A stretch of DNA of 64,000 nt from Pseudomonadota bacterium (GCA_018242445.1 JAFEBW010000023.1:28783-92782); one strand, 5' to 3'; counted from the first letter of the stretch, positions 1 to 11,468 are shown. The notes: generated by a model from the letters alone, not told the origin. Numbers and translations: made by a program.

Positions 1-1251
1 CGCCGCGACGACCACCGCGAGCGAACGGGCATACGCGGGCCACTGGCTCGAGCGCTTCGGGATGCGCGACGGCGTCACCGAGGCTTCGCCTTCCTCGCCG
101 GTGATCACGTAGACGTCGATCGCGCCGCTGGCGCGGATCAGCTCGTCCACCAGCGAGCGCTTCAGGCGGTCGCGCCAGCGCGGCTTGAGCGGCTTGCCGA
201 CGATGATCTTGCTGACGTTGCGCGCGTTCGCCAGCGCGACGAGCTCCGCCGCGACGCTGTCGCCGGACAGGTTTTCGGTCTGCGCGCCGAGCTGTTCGGC
301 GAGCTTGAGCGTGCGCAGCACGCGGTCGCGCGTTTCCTGCGGCAGCCGTTGCAACGACGGCGTCTCGACGTAGGCGGCCAGCCACTGCGCGTGGTGCGCG
401 AACGCCAGCCGGCGCGCGGCGCGCACGACGCGCTCGGACAGCGCATCGGGCCCGACGCAGACCAGCAAACGTTCGCCCGCGACCCACGGCGCGGCGATCG
501 CGTGGCGCTCGCGGTACTCGCGCATCGCCGCGTCGACGCGGTCGGCGGTCGCGCGCAGCGCGAGCTGGCGCAGCGCGATCAGGTTGCCCTTGCGGAAGAA
601 TTCGCCGAGCGCCTGCGCGCTCTTTTCGCCGCCGTAGACCTTGCCCTCGCGCAGCCGCACGATCAGGTCGTCGGGCGGCAGGTCGATCAGCTCGACCTCG
701 TCGGCGCGGTCGAACACCACGTCCGGCACCGTCTCGCGCACGTGCACGCCGGTGATCTGCGCGACGACATCGTTGAGGCTCTCCAGGTGCTGCACGTTCA
801 TCGTCGTGTGCACGTCGATGCCCGCCTGCAGCAGTTCCTCGACATCCTGCCAGCGCTTGGGGTGGCGCGCGCCGGGGACGTTGGTGTGCGCGAGTTCGTC
901 GACCAGCACCAGCGCGGGATGGCGCGCCAGCGCGCCGTTGAGGTCAAACTCGCGCAGGCCGATCCCGCGGTGGCCGATCGTCTGCGCCGGCAGCATCTCG
1001 AGGCCGTCGAGCAGTGCCTCGGTCTCGGCGCGACCGTGCAGTTCGACGTAGCCGACGACGGCATCGACGCCCTCGGTGCGCAACCGCCGCGCGTTCTCGA
1101 GCATCGCGTAGGACTTGCCGACGCCGGCGGCGGCGCCGAAGAAGATCTTCAGTCGCCCGCGCCGCGCGCGCGCCTCGTCCTCCCGCACGCGCGCGAGCAG
1201 CGCGTCCGGGTCGGGCCGTTCGTCGGCAGGGCCTGCCATGCGCGAGGACAT
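1..1251 (-). CDS. kdpD: Sensor histidine kinase KdpD, N-terminal part (runs off left edge)
   Basis: Osmo/potassium-sensing histidine kinase that phosphorylates KdpE to switch on the Kdp pump. The 417 visible residues hold the KdpD N-terminal domain with a P-loop (GAAAGVGKS, about residues 39-47) and the following universal-stress-protein-like domain (about 250-370). They stop just as the first membrane helix begins, so the sensor helices and kinase core lie outside the window. Start at 1251 (MSSRMAG) is chosen as the first in-frame ATG after kdpC; an in-frame ATG at 1239 is possible. Neither has a good ribosome site. The gene follows kdpC by 27 bp in the same operon. kdpE is expected further left. 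Confidence 0.95.
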   Translation of the reverse strand, partial: MSSRMAGPADERPDPDALLARVREDEARARRGRLKIFFGAAAGVGKSYAMLENARRLRTEGVDAVVGYVELHGRAETEALLDGLEMLPAQTIGHRGIGLREFDLNGALARHPALVLVDELAHTNVPGARHPKRWQDVEELLQAGIDVHTTMNVQHLESLNDVVAQITGVHVRETVPDVVFDRADEVELIDLPPDDLIVRLREGKVYGGEKSAQALGEFFRKGNLIALRQLALRATADRVDAAMREYRERHAIAAPWVAGERLLVCVGPDALSERVVRAARRLAFAHHAQWLAAYVETPSLQRLPQETRDRVLRTLKLAEQLGAQTENLSGDSVAAELVALANARNVSKIIVGKPLKPRWRDRLKRSLVDELIRASGAIDVYVITGEEGEASVTPSRIPKRSSQWPAYARSLAVVVAA

Positions 1252-1278
1252 GCCGCCATCATGCCGAGCGCGCGGCGC

Positions 1279-1869
1279 TCAACGCCAGCGCCCATCGAGA
1301 GCGCGACCGTCGAGCATGAGGTTGAGTTCGAGCACGTTCACGCGCGACTCGCCGAGCAGGCCGAAGGTGCGCCGCGACGTCGCGCGATCGACCAGCGCCC
1401 GCACCCAGGCCGCGTCCACGCGGCGCGCGCGTGCGACACGCGCGATCTGGAAGCGCGCCGCGGCCGGCGAGATTTCCGGGTCTAGGCCGCTGCCCGAAGC
1501 GGTCACCAGATCGACCGGAACCGGCGCGACGTTGTCCGGATCGGCCGCGCGCAACGCCGCGATGCGCTGCCTCATCGCATCGATCAACGCCGGATTCGTC
1601 GGGCCGAGATTCGATCCGGTCGAAGCACCGCCGTTGTACGCCTGCGGCGACGTCGCCGACGGGCGGCCCCAGAAATATTTCGGATCGTCGAACGGCTGCC
1701 CGATCAAGCTCGAACCGAGCGGCTTGCCGCCGGAGGCGAGCACGCTGCCGTGCGCCTGCGCCGGGAATGCGACCTGCGCGATGCCGGTTACCAGCAACGG
1801 ATAGGCGACGCCGGTGATCAGCGTCAGCAGCATGAACAGGGTGATGGCCTGGCGCAGCACGGAATTCAT
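1279..1869 (-). CDS. kdpC: Potassium-transporting ATPase subunit C
   Basis: KdpC is the single-span accessory subunit that stabilises the KdpFABC complex and raises ATP affinity of KdpB in the inner membrane. The 196-aa product has one N-terminal membrane helix (about residues 8-30) followed by a periplasmic domain with the family segments [27 protein letters not shown] and [10 protein letters not shown]. Length is normal for the family. It lies 12 bp downstream of the beta-barrel gene, which separates it from kdpB. Confidence 0.96.
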   Translation of the reverse strand: MNSVLRQAITLFMLLTLITGVAYPLLVTGIAQVAFPAQAHGSVLASGGKPLGSSLIGQPFDDPKYFWGRPSATSPQAYNGGASTGSNLGPTNPALIDAMRQRIAALRAADPDNVAPVPVDLVTASGSGLDPEISPAAARFQIARVARARRVDAAWVRALVDRATSRRTFGLLGESRVNVLELNLMLDGRALDGRWR

Positions 1870-1881
1870 CGCGGGCTCCAG

Positions 1882-3360
1882 TCAGAAATGCACGATCACG
1901 TCGAGCAGCGCGGTCGCCTGGCTCTTCTTCGTGCCGGCGTCGTAAGCCGGCGCGTCGTAGGCATGTTCGTAGCGCAGCTCGGGCCGGATCTCCAGATCCT
2001 GCGACGCCCAGTGCGTCAACCCGAGGGTATGGCTGGAGTAGCGCGTCGCGTAACCGGTACGCTGGCCGACCACGTCGTCGTACCACTCGTTGCGGAACGA
2101 GATCATGTTGTTCGGATTCAGCTCGACGTTGAAGTAGTTGACGATGCCGTATGCCGGTTGACTGCCGGGCGCGAACCCCGGCGCATTCAGCACATAGATG
2201 CGATAAATCTCGGTCAGCGTATGTACGTTCGGACTGAAGCGATGGCCCCAGGTGAGGACGAACTCCTGCAGGTTGTTGTAGGTCTGGTTCTTGCCGTTGT
2301 ACGACTCGACGCACGGATACAGCATGTCGTTGTTCGACTTCGACACCCAGCGCACGCAGCCTTGCGCGCTCAGGCGCGAGGTGTTGTCCCAAGGCGCGGA
2401 GTCGTCGCCGCCGTGCAGGCCGAACTGGACCGTCCACTGATCCGACAGCTTCACCGAGGCGAGCACGCCGACGTTGGTGTACGCGTCGACCGTGTACAGG
2501 ATCGAATGGGTGAGCAGATAATTGTTCGGGGCGAATTGCGCTTCGATGTCGGGCAGCGACAGGTAGCGGCCCGCGGTGACCGTCATGCCCTGCGCGACCT
2601 TCGGAAAATACAGTTCGAGGTACCAGATCATCGGATCGTACCCGTAGGTCTTGCCGGCAACGCCGGCGTTCGCCGCGATCGGCTGGTTCGGATTCGGGTG
2701 GTTGAGCAGTTGATCGCTCAGCACGCCCTTCATCGTCGTGTAGTGGTAGTCGTAGCCGTACAGGTTGTCGAAATGGAAGCCCCAGTCGAAATGGTCGGTC
2801 TGCACGGTGTCCGGAACGCGCTCGATGCGCAACAGCAACTGGTCGAACTCGACGCGGTTCGGGCGCGTGGCATAGGACAGCGGATAGCTGTTGAAACTCG
2901 ACGTGCTGAGGTTCGCCGACGGGTTTATCCAGCCGTAGATTTCGATGCGGTTGTCCTGCATCCAGTGGCCGAACGCGCTGCAACCCAGCGCCTTTTCCAG
3001 CGGATAGGTCGAGTTGTTGTTGGGCACGCCGATCGGATAGTCCATGCCGCCGATCTGCCACTCCGACGACGGAAACGGCGATGACGAGAATGGCGAATCC
3101 AGTGCGCGGCGCGGCGGCGACGGCGCATTCGGGTCGGAGGGAGCAGGATTTGCGTCCTCGCGATACGCCGCGGCGAGGCGGGTGACGAAACCCGCCGAAC
3201 AATCGCCGCTGGAACCGGGCGCGGGAGCATTCGACGCCGGAGCAACGGATGCCGACGCTGCTGGCTCCATTGCCGGCGTGGGCGTTGGCGCATCCTGCGC
3301 GGAGGCGACTCCGGCGGCTGCCAACAGGATCAGCGCGATGTTCAGTGGATGCATGCGCAT
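1882..3360 (-). CDS. Outer-membrane beta-barrel protein inside the kdp operon
   Basis: Predicted outer-membrane porin-like barrel of 492 aa. It has a signal peptide (MRMHPLNIALILLAAAGVASA), a proline/alanine-rich low-complexity stretch (about 22-85), then alternating aromatic/polar strands (for example FDQLLLRIERV, WGFHFDNLYGYDYHY) and a C-terminal phenylalanine, the usual barrel-insertion signature. It resembles the OmpL-like 'beta-barrel porin-2' group. The start at 3360 is supported by GAGGAG 10 nt upstream. It sits 14 bp after kdpB and 12 bp before kdpC, so it should be induced with the pump. A role in letting K+ cross the outer membrane is inference from position only. Confidence 0.85.
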   Translation of the reverse strand: MRMHPLNIALILLAAAGVASAQDAPTPTPAMEPAASASVAPASNAPAPGSSGDCSAGFVTRLAAAYREDANPAPSDPNAPSPPRRALDSPFSSSPFPSSEWQIGGMDYPIGVPNNNSTYPLEKALGCSAFGHWMQDNRIEIYGWINPSANLSTSSFNSYPLSYATRPNRVEFDQLLLRIERVPDTVQTDHFDWGFHFDNLYGYDYHYTTMKGVLSDQLLNHPNPNQPIAANAGVAGKTYGYDPMIWYLELYFPKVAQGMTVTAGRYLSLPDIEAQFAPNNYLLTHSILYTVDAYTNVGVLASVKLSDQWTVQFGLHGGDDSAPWDNTSRLSAQGCVRWVSKSNNDMLYPCVESYNGKNQTYNNLQEFVLTWGHRFSPNVHTLTEIYRIYVLNAPGFAPGSQPAYGIVNYFNVELNPNNMISFRNEWYDDVVGQRTGYATRYSSHTLGLTHWASQDLEIRPELRYEHAYDAPAYDAGTKKSQATALLDVIVHF

Positions 3361-3374
3361 CGTCGTGTCGCTCC

Positions 3375-5458
<2,084 letters not shown>

Positions 5459-5462
<4 letters not shown>

Positions 5463-7264
5463 GGATGCACCGCAGTCAGGCATTCGGCGATCGGGCCCAG
5501 CGCCAGCGCCGGCAGGAAAGTGAGCGCACCGATCACGATCACCGTCGTCGCCAGCAGCACGGCGAACAACGGCGTGTGCGTGGGCAGAGTCCCGGCGGAT
5601 ACCGGCACGTGCTTCTTCGCGGCAAGCGAGCCGGCGATCGCGAGCATTCCGATCGCCAGCGGGAAGCGCGCGAAGAACATGCAGATGCCGAGCGACGTGT
5701 TCCAGAACGGCGTGTTTGCCGACAACCCGCCGAACGCGCTGCCGTTGTTGTTCGACGCCGAGGAGAAGGCGTACAGCACCTCGCTGAAGCCGTGCGCGCC
5801 GGGGTTGGCCATGCCAGACAGCCCTGCCGGCGCGATCACGCCGATCGCCGTGCCGATCACGGCGAGCGCGCAGGGGATCAGCACCACGAGGCTGGCCATC
5901 TTCATCTCGTAGGCCTCGATTTTCTTGCCGAGGTATTCGGGCGTGCGCCCCACCATCAGACCGGCGATGAACACCGCGACGATCGCGAACGCGAGCATGC
6001 CGTACAGGCCGGAGCCGACGCCGCCGAAGATCACCTCGCCCAGTTGCATCAGCCACATCGGGATCAATCCGCCGAGCGGCGTGAACGAATCGTGCATCGC
6101 GTTGACCGAGCCGTTCGACGCGGCCGTGGTCGCCGTCGCCCACATCGTCGAATCGACGATGCCCAAGCGCGTCTCCTTGCCTTCCATGTTGCCGCCAGCC
6201 TGCAGCGCGCTCGCGGCCTGATCGACGTGCAGCGACGCGAAGGCCGGATTGCCGGCCTGCTCGGCCATCGTGCAGGCGACCATCAGCGGCACGAAGATCG
6301 CCAGCATCGCCGCGAGCAGCACCCAGCCCTGACGACGGTCGCCGACCATCGCGCCGAAGGTGCAGCACAGCGCTGCCGGAATCAGCACGATCGCCAGCAG
6401 CTCGAGGAAGTCGGAAAGCGGCGTCGGGTTCTCGTACGGGTGCGCGGAATTGGCGTTGAAGAAGCCGCCGCCGTTGGTGCCGAGCTGCTTGATCGCAACC
6501 TGCGAGGCGGCCGGCCCCATCGGCAGGGTCTGCGTCGTGATGGTCGTCGTCCTGGTGACGTCGTGGCCGTGCGCGTCCTTCACGGCGTTGCCGGCGGCAT
6601 CCTTGACGGTTTCAGTGATCGTTGTCGGCTGCAGCAGCGGTACGTCCTTGTAGCCGTCGAAGGTCTGCACAACGCCCTGCGAAACCAGCGCCAGCGCGAG
6701 CGCCAGCGACAGCGGCAGCAGGACGTAGAGCGTGCTGCGCGTCATGTCCACCCAGAAGTTGCCGATGGTCTTCGCGGTGCGCCGCGTGAAGCCGCGGATC
6801 AGCGCGATCAGCACCGCGATGCCGGTCGCCGCGGACAGGAAGTTCTGCACGCCCAGCGCGGCCATCTGGGTGAGGTAGCTCATCGTCGATTCGCCGGCGT
6901 AACCCTGCCAGTTGGTGTTGCTGGCGAAGCTGATGGCGGTGTCGAAGGAGGAATCCGCACTGACGGCCTGCATGTGCTGCGGATTCAGCGGCAGCCACTG
7001 CTGCGTGCGCTGCAAGGCGTATGCCGCGAGCAGGCCGACGAGGTTGAAGGCCAGCATCGCCAGCGAATAGCGGCGCCAGTCCATCTCTTCGTCGGCGCGG
7101 ATGCCGCACACGCGGTACAGCAGGCGCTCGACGCCGCCACCGGTGCGCGTGACGGCATTGGGCGCATCGGCGAACGCCATCGCCATGTATGCGCCGAGCG
7201 GTTTCGCCAGCACGAGCAGCGCAGCGAGGAACAGCGCCATCTGCAGCCAGTCGTTGCCGTTCAC
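5459..7264 (-). CDS. kdpA: Potassium-transporting ATPase subunit A
   Basis: K+-selective channel-like subunit of the Kdp pump, an inner-membrane protein with about ten helices. The 601-aa product contains the family segment [19 protein letters not shown] around the third selectivity-filter loop. Translation most likely begins at a GTG (7264) that overlaps the kdpF stop as GTGA. A longer in-frame reading from 7282 would run into kdpF and is less likely. Downstream it overlaps kdpB by four bases. Confidence 0.97.
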
Positions 7265-7353
7265 TCGAACTTCTCCGGCCACAGCAGCGCAGCGAGCAGG
7301 TACAGGCTCAACGCGACCGCGGCGATGGCGGCGATCAGGTACAGGAGGTTCAT
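7261..7353 (-). CDS. kdpF: Potassium-transporting ATPase subunit F
   Basis: KdpF is a tiny single-helix lipid-like stabiliser of the KdpA subunit. The 30-aa peptide (MNLLYLIAAIAAVALSLYLL then [10 protein letters not shown]) has one hydrophobic helix and the typical end WPEKF seen in the family. Its stop overlaps the kdpA GTG start, and its own ATG overlaps the stop of the preceding 30-aa ORF. It is too short for many gene finders. Confidence 0.93.
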   Translation of the reverse strand: MNLLYLIAAIAAVALSLYLLAALLWPEKFE

Positions 7354-7442
7354 CGCCCTTCTCCCAGGCGATCGCAAAGCCACAGGTAGCCGGCCGTCGC
7401 CAGCGCGAGTCCTGCGATCAGCGCGAGATAGACGATGTCCAC
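7350..7442 (-). CDS. 30-aa single-helix peptide upstream of KdpF
   Basis: A short ORF of 30 residues beginning with GTG, reading VDIVYLALIAGLALATAGYL then WLCDRLGEGR. It has one hydrophobic helix and a charged C-terminus. Support for being real: GAGGAG lies 8 nt upstream of the GTG, and its TGA overlaps the kdpF ATG (ATGA), the same coupling used between kdpF-kdpA and kdpA-kdpB. It would be the first gene of the kdp operon. Function is unknown; a small extra Kdp subunit or a leader for coupling are both possible. Confidence 0.7.
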   Translation of the reverse strand: MDIVYLALIAGLALATAGYLWLCDRLGEGR

Positions 7443-7520
7443 GACGGACGCTCCTCGAAAGCGATGGCGCATTCTGGGAAGCGGCGCGTAGCGAAAACGT
7501 AGAAAAATGGCCGTTGCCCA

Positions 7521-7537
7521 TAAAAAACACGTAAAAA
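7521..7537 (-). promoter_or_regulatory. Candidate KdpE operator upstream of the kdp operon
   Basis: On the minus strand two identical half-sites TTTTTA are separated by 5 bp, giving an 11-bp period. In E. coli KdpE binds two TTTAYA-type half-sites with the same 5-bp spacing upstream of kdpF. The site lies about 80 bp before the first start codon, a plausible distance for an activator. A second, weaker copy of the longer AT-rich block (AAAACGTAGAAAAATG on the plus strand) is at 7494-7509. The assignment is inference from spacing and position. Confidence 0.5.
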
Positions 7538-7776
7538 TGCGATGCCGCCATCGACGCATGCAGGGCAGCATCGAACGCCATCCGATGGAGGACAGCCGCA
7601 GGACGCATGACGGCAGTGGGCGGTGGATCGCGGCGATGCATTCGGCAAAGCCTGCGGTCGGCGGCGTGTTGCGGCGCCCCGGTGGTTGCGGCGGATACGC
7701 ATGCGCCTGCGGTTGCGCGCTGGACCTCGCGCCCACCTCCGCCTCGGCACCATGATCGGGTGCAGTGTCGGAAGGC

Positions 7777-7804
7777 TTGCATTCGGGCGATTCGGCCTTA
7801 AATT
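7777..7804 (+). promoter_or_regulatory. Candidate sigma-70 promoter of the thioredoxin gene
   Basis: TTGCAT and TAAATT are separated by 16 bp and lie 28 bp before the start codon at 7832. Match to consensus is moderate. Confidence 0.35.
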
Positions 7805-7831
7805 GCGCGCATCTCACATGCAGCGAACGCC

Positions 7832-8713
7832 ATGACCAGCCTCGACGCCCGGAATCGCCCCCATGTCTTCGACGCCACCGTCGCCGGTTTCGAGGCCGAT
7901 GTCCTGCAGGCCTCGATCAAGACGCCGGTGCTGATCGACTTCTGGGCGACCTGGTGCGGCCCGTGCAAGACCCTCGGGCCGATCCTGGAAAAACTCGCGA
8001 GCGAGTACAACGGGGCGTTCCAGCTGGCCAAGGTGGATGTGGACAAGGAGCAGGAACTCGGCGCGGCCTTCCAGATCCGCTCCATCCCCACCGTCATCCT
8101 CGTCAAGGGCGGGCAGCCGGTGGACGGCTTCCAGGGCGCGCTGCCTGAAGGACAAGTGCGACAGTTCCTGAAGCAACACGGCATCGAGCCGGCGGCAGCG
8201 CCGGCGCCCGAGCCCGCAATGGAAGTCCCGGCAACGGCGCTCGATCCACAGGCCGAGGTGGCACGCCTGCGCGCGGCGGTGGCAGCCGATCCGAAAGCCG
8301 AGGCGCTCAAGCTCGATCTCGCCCTCGCCCTGCTGAAAACCGGCGCCACCGCCGAGGCCGAACACATCCTCGACGCCCTGCCGGCGAACCTCGCCACCGA
8401 CGACCGCAGCCTGCGCGCCCGCGCGCACCTCGGGTTCGCAGCCTTGCTCAAAGACGCCCCGTCCGTCGCGGCGCTGGAGGCGGTGGTCGCCGCCAACCCG
8501 GCCGACCTGCACGCCCGCCACCTGCTGGGCACCCAACACCTGCTCGAAGGCCGCGCGGCGGCCGGGCTCGACCAGTTCATCGACATGCTGCGCCGCAACC
8601 GCAGTTACGCGGACGGGCTGCCGCGGCGTGCCCTGATCGATGCCTTCCGGGTGGTCGAGGACGCCGATCTCGTCGGCAGCTACCGGCGCAAGATGGCCTC
8701 GCTGTTGTTCTGA
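7832..8713 (+). CDS. cnoX: Thioredoxin-domain co-chaperone (CnoX/YbbN-like)
   Basis: A 293-aa two-domain protein: an N-terminal thioredoxin fold with the redox motif WCGPC (41-45) and cis-proline segment SIPTVILV, and a C-terminal TPR-like helical half (about 135-290) typical of CnoX/YbbN. In E. coli CnoX holds oxidised or unfolded clients and hands them to GroEL/DnaK. Unlike E. coli CnoX, which lacks the full CxxC, this copy keeps both cysteines and may also act as an oxidoreductase. No strong ribosome site precedes the ATG at 7832. The gene ends inside an 18-bp tandem repeat. Confidence 0.88.
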   Translation: MTSLDARNRPHVFDATVAGFEADVLQASIKTPVLIDFWATWCGPCKTLGPILEKLASEYNGAFQLAKVDVDKEQELGAAFQIRSIPTVILVKGGQPVDGFQGALPEGQVRQFLKQHGIEPAAAPAPEPAMEVPATALDPQAEVARLRAAVAADPKAEALKLDLALALLKTGATAEAEHILDALPANLATDDRSLRARAHLGFAALLKDAPSVAALEAVVAANPADLHARHLLGTQHLLEGRAAAGLDQFIDMLRRNRSYADGLPRRALIDAFRVVEDADLVGSYRRKMASLLF

Positions 8714-8757
8714 AGCGCGCCGTTGTTCTGAAGCGCGCTGGTGTTCTGAAGCGCGTT
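8704..8757 (+). repeat. Three tandem 18-bp units spanning the cnoX stop codon
   Basis: Units of 18 bp, consensus GTTGTTCTGAAGCGCGCY, start at 8704, 8722 and 8740. The first includes the TTC-TGA end of cnoX, so each further copy repeats an in-frame TTC-TGA. A fourth unit decays after 8758. It looks like recent slippage duplication of the gene end. Confidence 0.85.
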
Positions 8758-8973
8758 GCGGTTCCGCAGCAGGCTCGCGGCCGGCACGAGCGCCACACAC
8801 GCCGCGGCGGGCCTGACCGAAGGCCGCCTGTAGGATCGCCCCCACGCGAACCTGAACGAAACCCGCGACAGGCGAATCGCCGGGGTCAACCCGCCGACGG
8901 CCGGCTGCGTTCGCCCGTGCAGGTGCTACCGGGGCGCTCCCGGCTGCCGTATCCTCATTGGAGACAACCTGCG

Positions 8974-11382
8974 ATGGATCGTCCAGCCGTTCCCATGCAA
9001 TCGCCCACCAATCCCCCATCCAACCCCTCCGATCCGCGTGCGACCGTGGTGCACACCACCGGCGCCAACGAGGCGATGCCGGACATTCCCGGCTACCGGG
9101 TCGAGCGCAAACTGGGCCAGGGCGGCATGGCCACGGTGTACATGGCCACCCAGGTCGCGCTCGACCGCGCGGTCAGCATCAAGGTGATGGAACACGAGGC
9201 GCTGGCCGACGAGACCAGCATGCAACGCTTCGAAAACGAGGCGCGCACCATCGCCAAGCTCAGCCATCCGAACATCGTGGCGATCCACGAGATCGGCCGC
9301 ACCGCGGATGGTCGGCTGTATTACTCGATGCCCTACCTGCCCAACGGCGATCTGGCCGCGCACGACCTCGGCCGCGACGACGCGCGCATCGAGCAGGTGC
9401 TGGGCAACCTGCTGTCGGCGCTGGACTACGCGCATACGCATGGCGTGGTACACCGCGACGTCAAGCAGGAGAACGTCCTGTTCGACGCCGACAACCGTCC
9501 GCTGCTGGCGGACTTCGGCATCGCCACCACGCGCAACGACAACGTGCGCCTCACCACGGCGGGCTTTGCGGTCGGCAGTTCCGGCTACATGGCCCCCGAG
9601 CAGGCGCGCGGCGATGCGGTGGATGGCCGCGCCGACCTGTACAGCGTGGGCGTGTTGACCTACGAACTGCTCACCGGGCAATTGCCGTTCCGTTCCACCG
9701 ATGCCTTCGCGCTGGCATTGATGCACGCGCAGAAGGAGGTGCCGCGCCTGCCGCCCGCGAAAAAACACTGGCAGGCCTTCGTGGACAAGGCGATGGCCAA
9801 GGATCCGGCGCAACGCTACGCCACGGCCAAGGAGATGCTCGGCGCGCTGGAGCGCACCGCGCAGCGCAGCGGACGGCAGATTTCGCAGCGCATCCTGCAT
9901 CCGGGCGGGGGATCTGCCAAGGCGGGCGGCGGGAAGAAAAAACTGGCGGTGCTGGGCCTGCTCGGCGCGGTGGCCGTGGCCGGAGTGGTGCACTGGCAAC
10001 GCACGCGGCAAGCCGCCGTCGTTGCGCCGGCGCAGCCGGTCGGCGCCATCGCCGCCAGCCCCGTCGCTTCGCCCGCCGGGGCATCGCCGGCCAGCCCGGC
10101 CGCGAGCACGGCATCTGGCGTGGCCAGCGCCGTGCGCCCGGTGGCGTCGCCCGCCAACAGTGCCGCCGACTTGGTCGCCAAGGCGCGCAGCGCGCTGGCG
10201 AAGGGCAACCTCACCCCGCCAACCGACGGCAATGCACTGGACGGCACGATTGCCGCGTGGAGTCTCGCCCCCAATACGCCGGACACCCGCAAGCTCGTCG
10301 GCGACGTGCTCAAGGTGATGTCCGACCATCAGGTGCGCGCGATCGACGAGCGCCGCGACGGGCGCGCGGTCGATCTGGGCAAGCAGGCCGAGGCGCTGGA
10401 CACCGCGACGGTCGGCACCGCATCGCCGGCATGGAAGGCCTTGCGCGAGGCAACCACGAAAGCGCTGCTGGCCCGTGCGAAAAAAGATGAAACCTCGCCC
10501 GCAGCGATGACGCAGACGCGCGAATTGGCCAACCAGTTGGCCATCCCCTTGCCGAATGCCGAACCGCCGCCGACGGTCGCCAACGTGCCCGCCCCGGCCG
10601 CGCCCAAGCCCGCACCCACGCGGCCTGCGCCGGTCGCCACCCTCACCCCGCCGGCGCAGTTGCCGCCTCCATCGCCTGCCAGCAAACCCGGGGGCCAGGT
10701 CGAAAAGGGCTTCGTGCAAATGCGCGATCCATCCGGCACCCTCCTGTCTGCCGCCGTCGCGCGGCTGCCGGTGACCCGTCACGAATACCTCGATTTCGCC
10801 CTGGCCACCCATCGTTCGCCCACACCCTGCAGTGCGTATGAAAAGGCGCAGATCCTCGAGCGCCCGGCAGCGCGTGAGCCACGCGTGGAAGGTCGGTTCA
10901 ATCGCTTCGGACGCCCCCTTCCCCCGCGCCCACTCAATCGTCCAGCCGACAATTTCCAGGCGGACAATTCGCGGACGTGGCTGAACCCGGGCATCCCGCA
11001 GACCAGCGACCACCCTGTCGTGTGCGTGAGCTGGCAGGATGCGCAGGCCTATGCCGCTTGGCTGGGCAACCGCACCCACCGCCATTACCGCCTGCCCACC
11101 GCCACCGAATGGGCGATCATCGACGCGGACGGCGGCAGCCTGACGGCCACCGGCGGCACCGTCGATGCCAATGCAGGGCCGGCCAGCGCGATGGGCCTGC
11201 ACAGCGTCGAGGGCAACGTGTCGTCGTGGCTGCAAAATTGCGCCGCCAACAACTGCAACTGGCACGCCGTCGTGGGCAGATCCTGGCGCAACCACACCAC
11301 CGAGCCCCGCATTCCCGCGCGCAAGGCCGATCGCGGTTACGACGACGTGGGCTTCCGCCTCGTGCAGCAGCTCGAACCGTAG
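8974..11382 (+). CDS. Membrane Ser/Thr protein kinase with FGE-sulfatase-like C-terminus (paralogue 1)
   Basis: An 802-aa Hanks-type kinase. The N-terminal catalytic domain (about 40-310) keeps the ATP lysine (K70), HRD (160-162), DFG (180-182) and APE, so it should be active in the cytoplasm. A single membrane helix follows (about 326-346), then a long Ala/Pro-rich linker. A C-terminal formylglycine-generating-enzyme-like domain (about 600-800) carries motifs such as VCVSWQDAQAYAAWL, RLPTATEW and GNVSSWLQN, and would lie in the periplasm as a probable ligand-binding module rather than a working FGE. The start at 8974 has GGAG 9 nt upstream; an upstream in-frame ATG (8917) lacks one. A close paralogue follows 86 bp downstream. 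Confidence 0.9.
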   Translation: MDRPAVPMQSPTNPPSNPSDPRATVVHTTGANEAMPDIPGYRVERKLGQGGMATVYMATQVALDRAVSIKVMEHEALADETSMQRFENEARTIAKLSHPNIVAIHEIGRTADGRLYYSMPYLPNGDLAAHDLGRDDARIEQVLGNLLSALDYAHTHGVVHRDVKQENVLFDADNRPLLADFGIATTRNDNVRLTTAGFAVGSSGYMAPEQARGDAVDGRADLYSVGVLTYELLTGQLPFRSTDAFALALMHAQKEVPRLPPAKKHWQAFVDKAMAKDPAQRYATAKEMLGALERTAQRSGRQISQRILHPGGGSAKAGGGKKKLAVLGLLGAVAVAGVVHWQRTRQAAVVAPAQPVGAIAASPVASPAGASPASPAASTASGVASAVRPVASPANSAADLVAKARSALAKGNLTPPTDGNALDGTIAAWSLAPNTPDTRKLVGDVLKVMSDHQVRAIDERRDGRAVDLGKQAEALDTATVGTASPAWKALREATTKALLARAKKDETSPAAMTQTRELANQLAIPLPNAEPPPTVANVPAPAAPKPAPTRPAPVATLTPPAQLPPPSPASKPGGQVEKGFVQMRDPSGTLLSAAVARLPVTRHEYLDFALATHRSPTPCSAYEKAQILERPAAREPRVEGRFNRFGRPLPPRPLNRPADNFQADNSRTWLNPGIPQTSDHPVVCVSWQDAQAYAAWLGNRTHRHYRLPTATEWAIIDADGGSLTATGGTVDANAGPASAMGLHSVEGNVSSWLQNCAANNCNWHAVVGRSWRNHTTEPRIPARKADRGYDDVGFRLVQQLEP

Positions 11383-11468
11383 CGCACGATACCGCCCCGC
11401 ACGACGGCCACGCCCGGCTTCCTGCCGGTCGCCGCCTGCCGTATGCTGCGGCGAACCCAACCGCACCG

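Larger units (their letters stand above)
7443..7831. other. Divergent intergenic region, kdp operon / thioredoxin
   Basis: This 389-nt gap separates the minus-strand kdp operon from the plus-strand thioredoxin gene. It holds an AT-rich block with a KdpE-like direct repeat near the kdp side (7493-7537) and a sigma-70-like promoter near the thioredoxin side (7777-7804). The middle (about 7545-7770) is GC-rich and shows no gene or repeat that I recognise. Confidence 0.6.

Noticed and set aside
349..1485. Long plus-strand Arg/Ala-rich open frame over kdpD
   Set aside because: It is antisense to a clear kdpD; residue usage (Arg, Ala, His, Asp rich) is the usual shadow of high-GC genes. The same holds for the many frames of 100-1000 codons opposite kdpA/B, the M13 genes, secD, ppsA, guaA and guaB.
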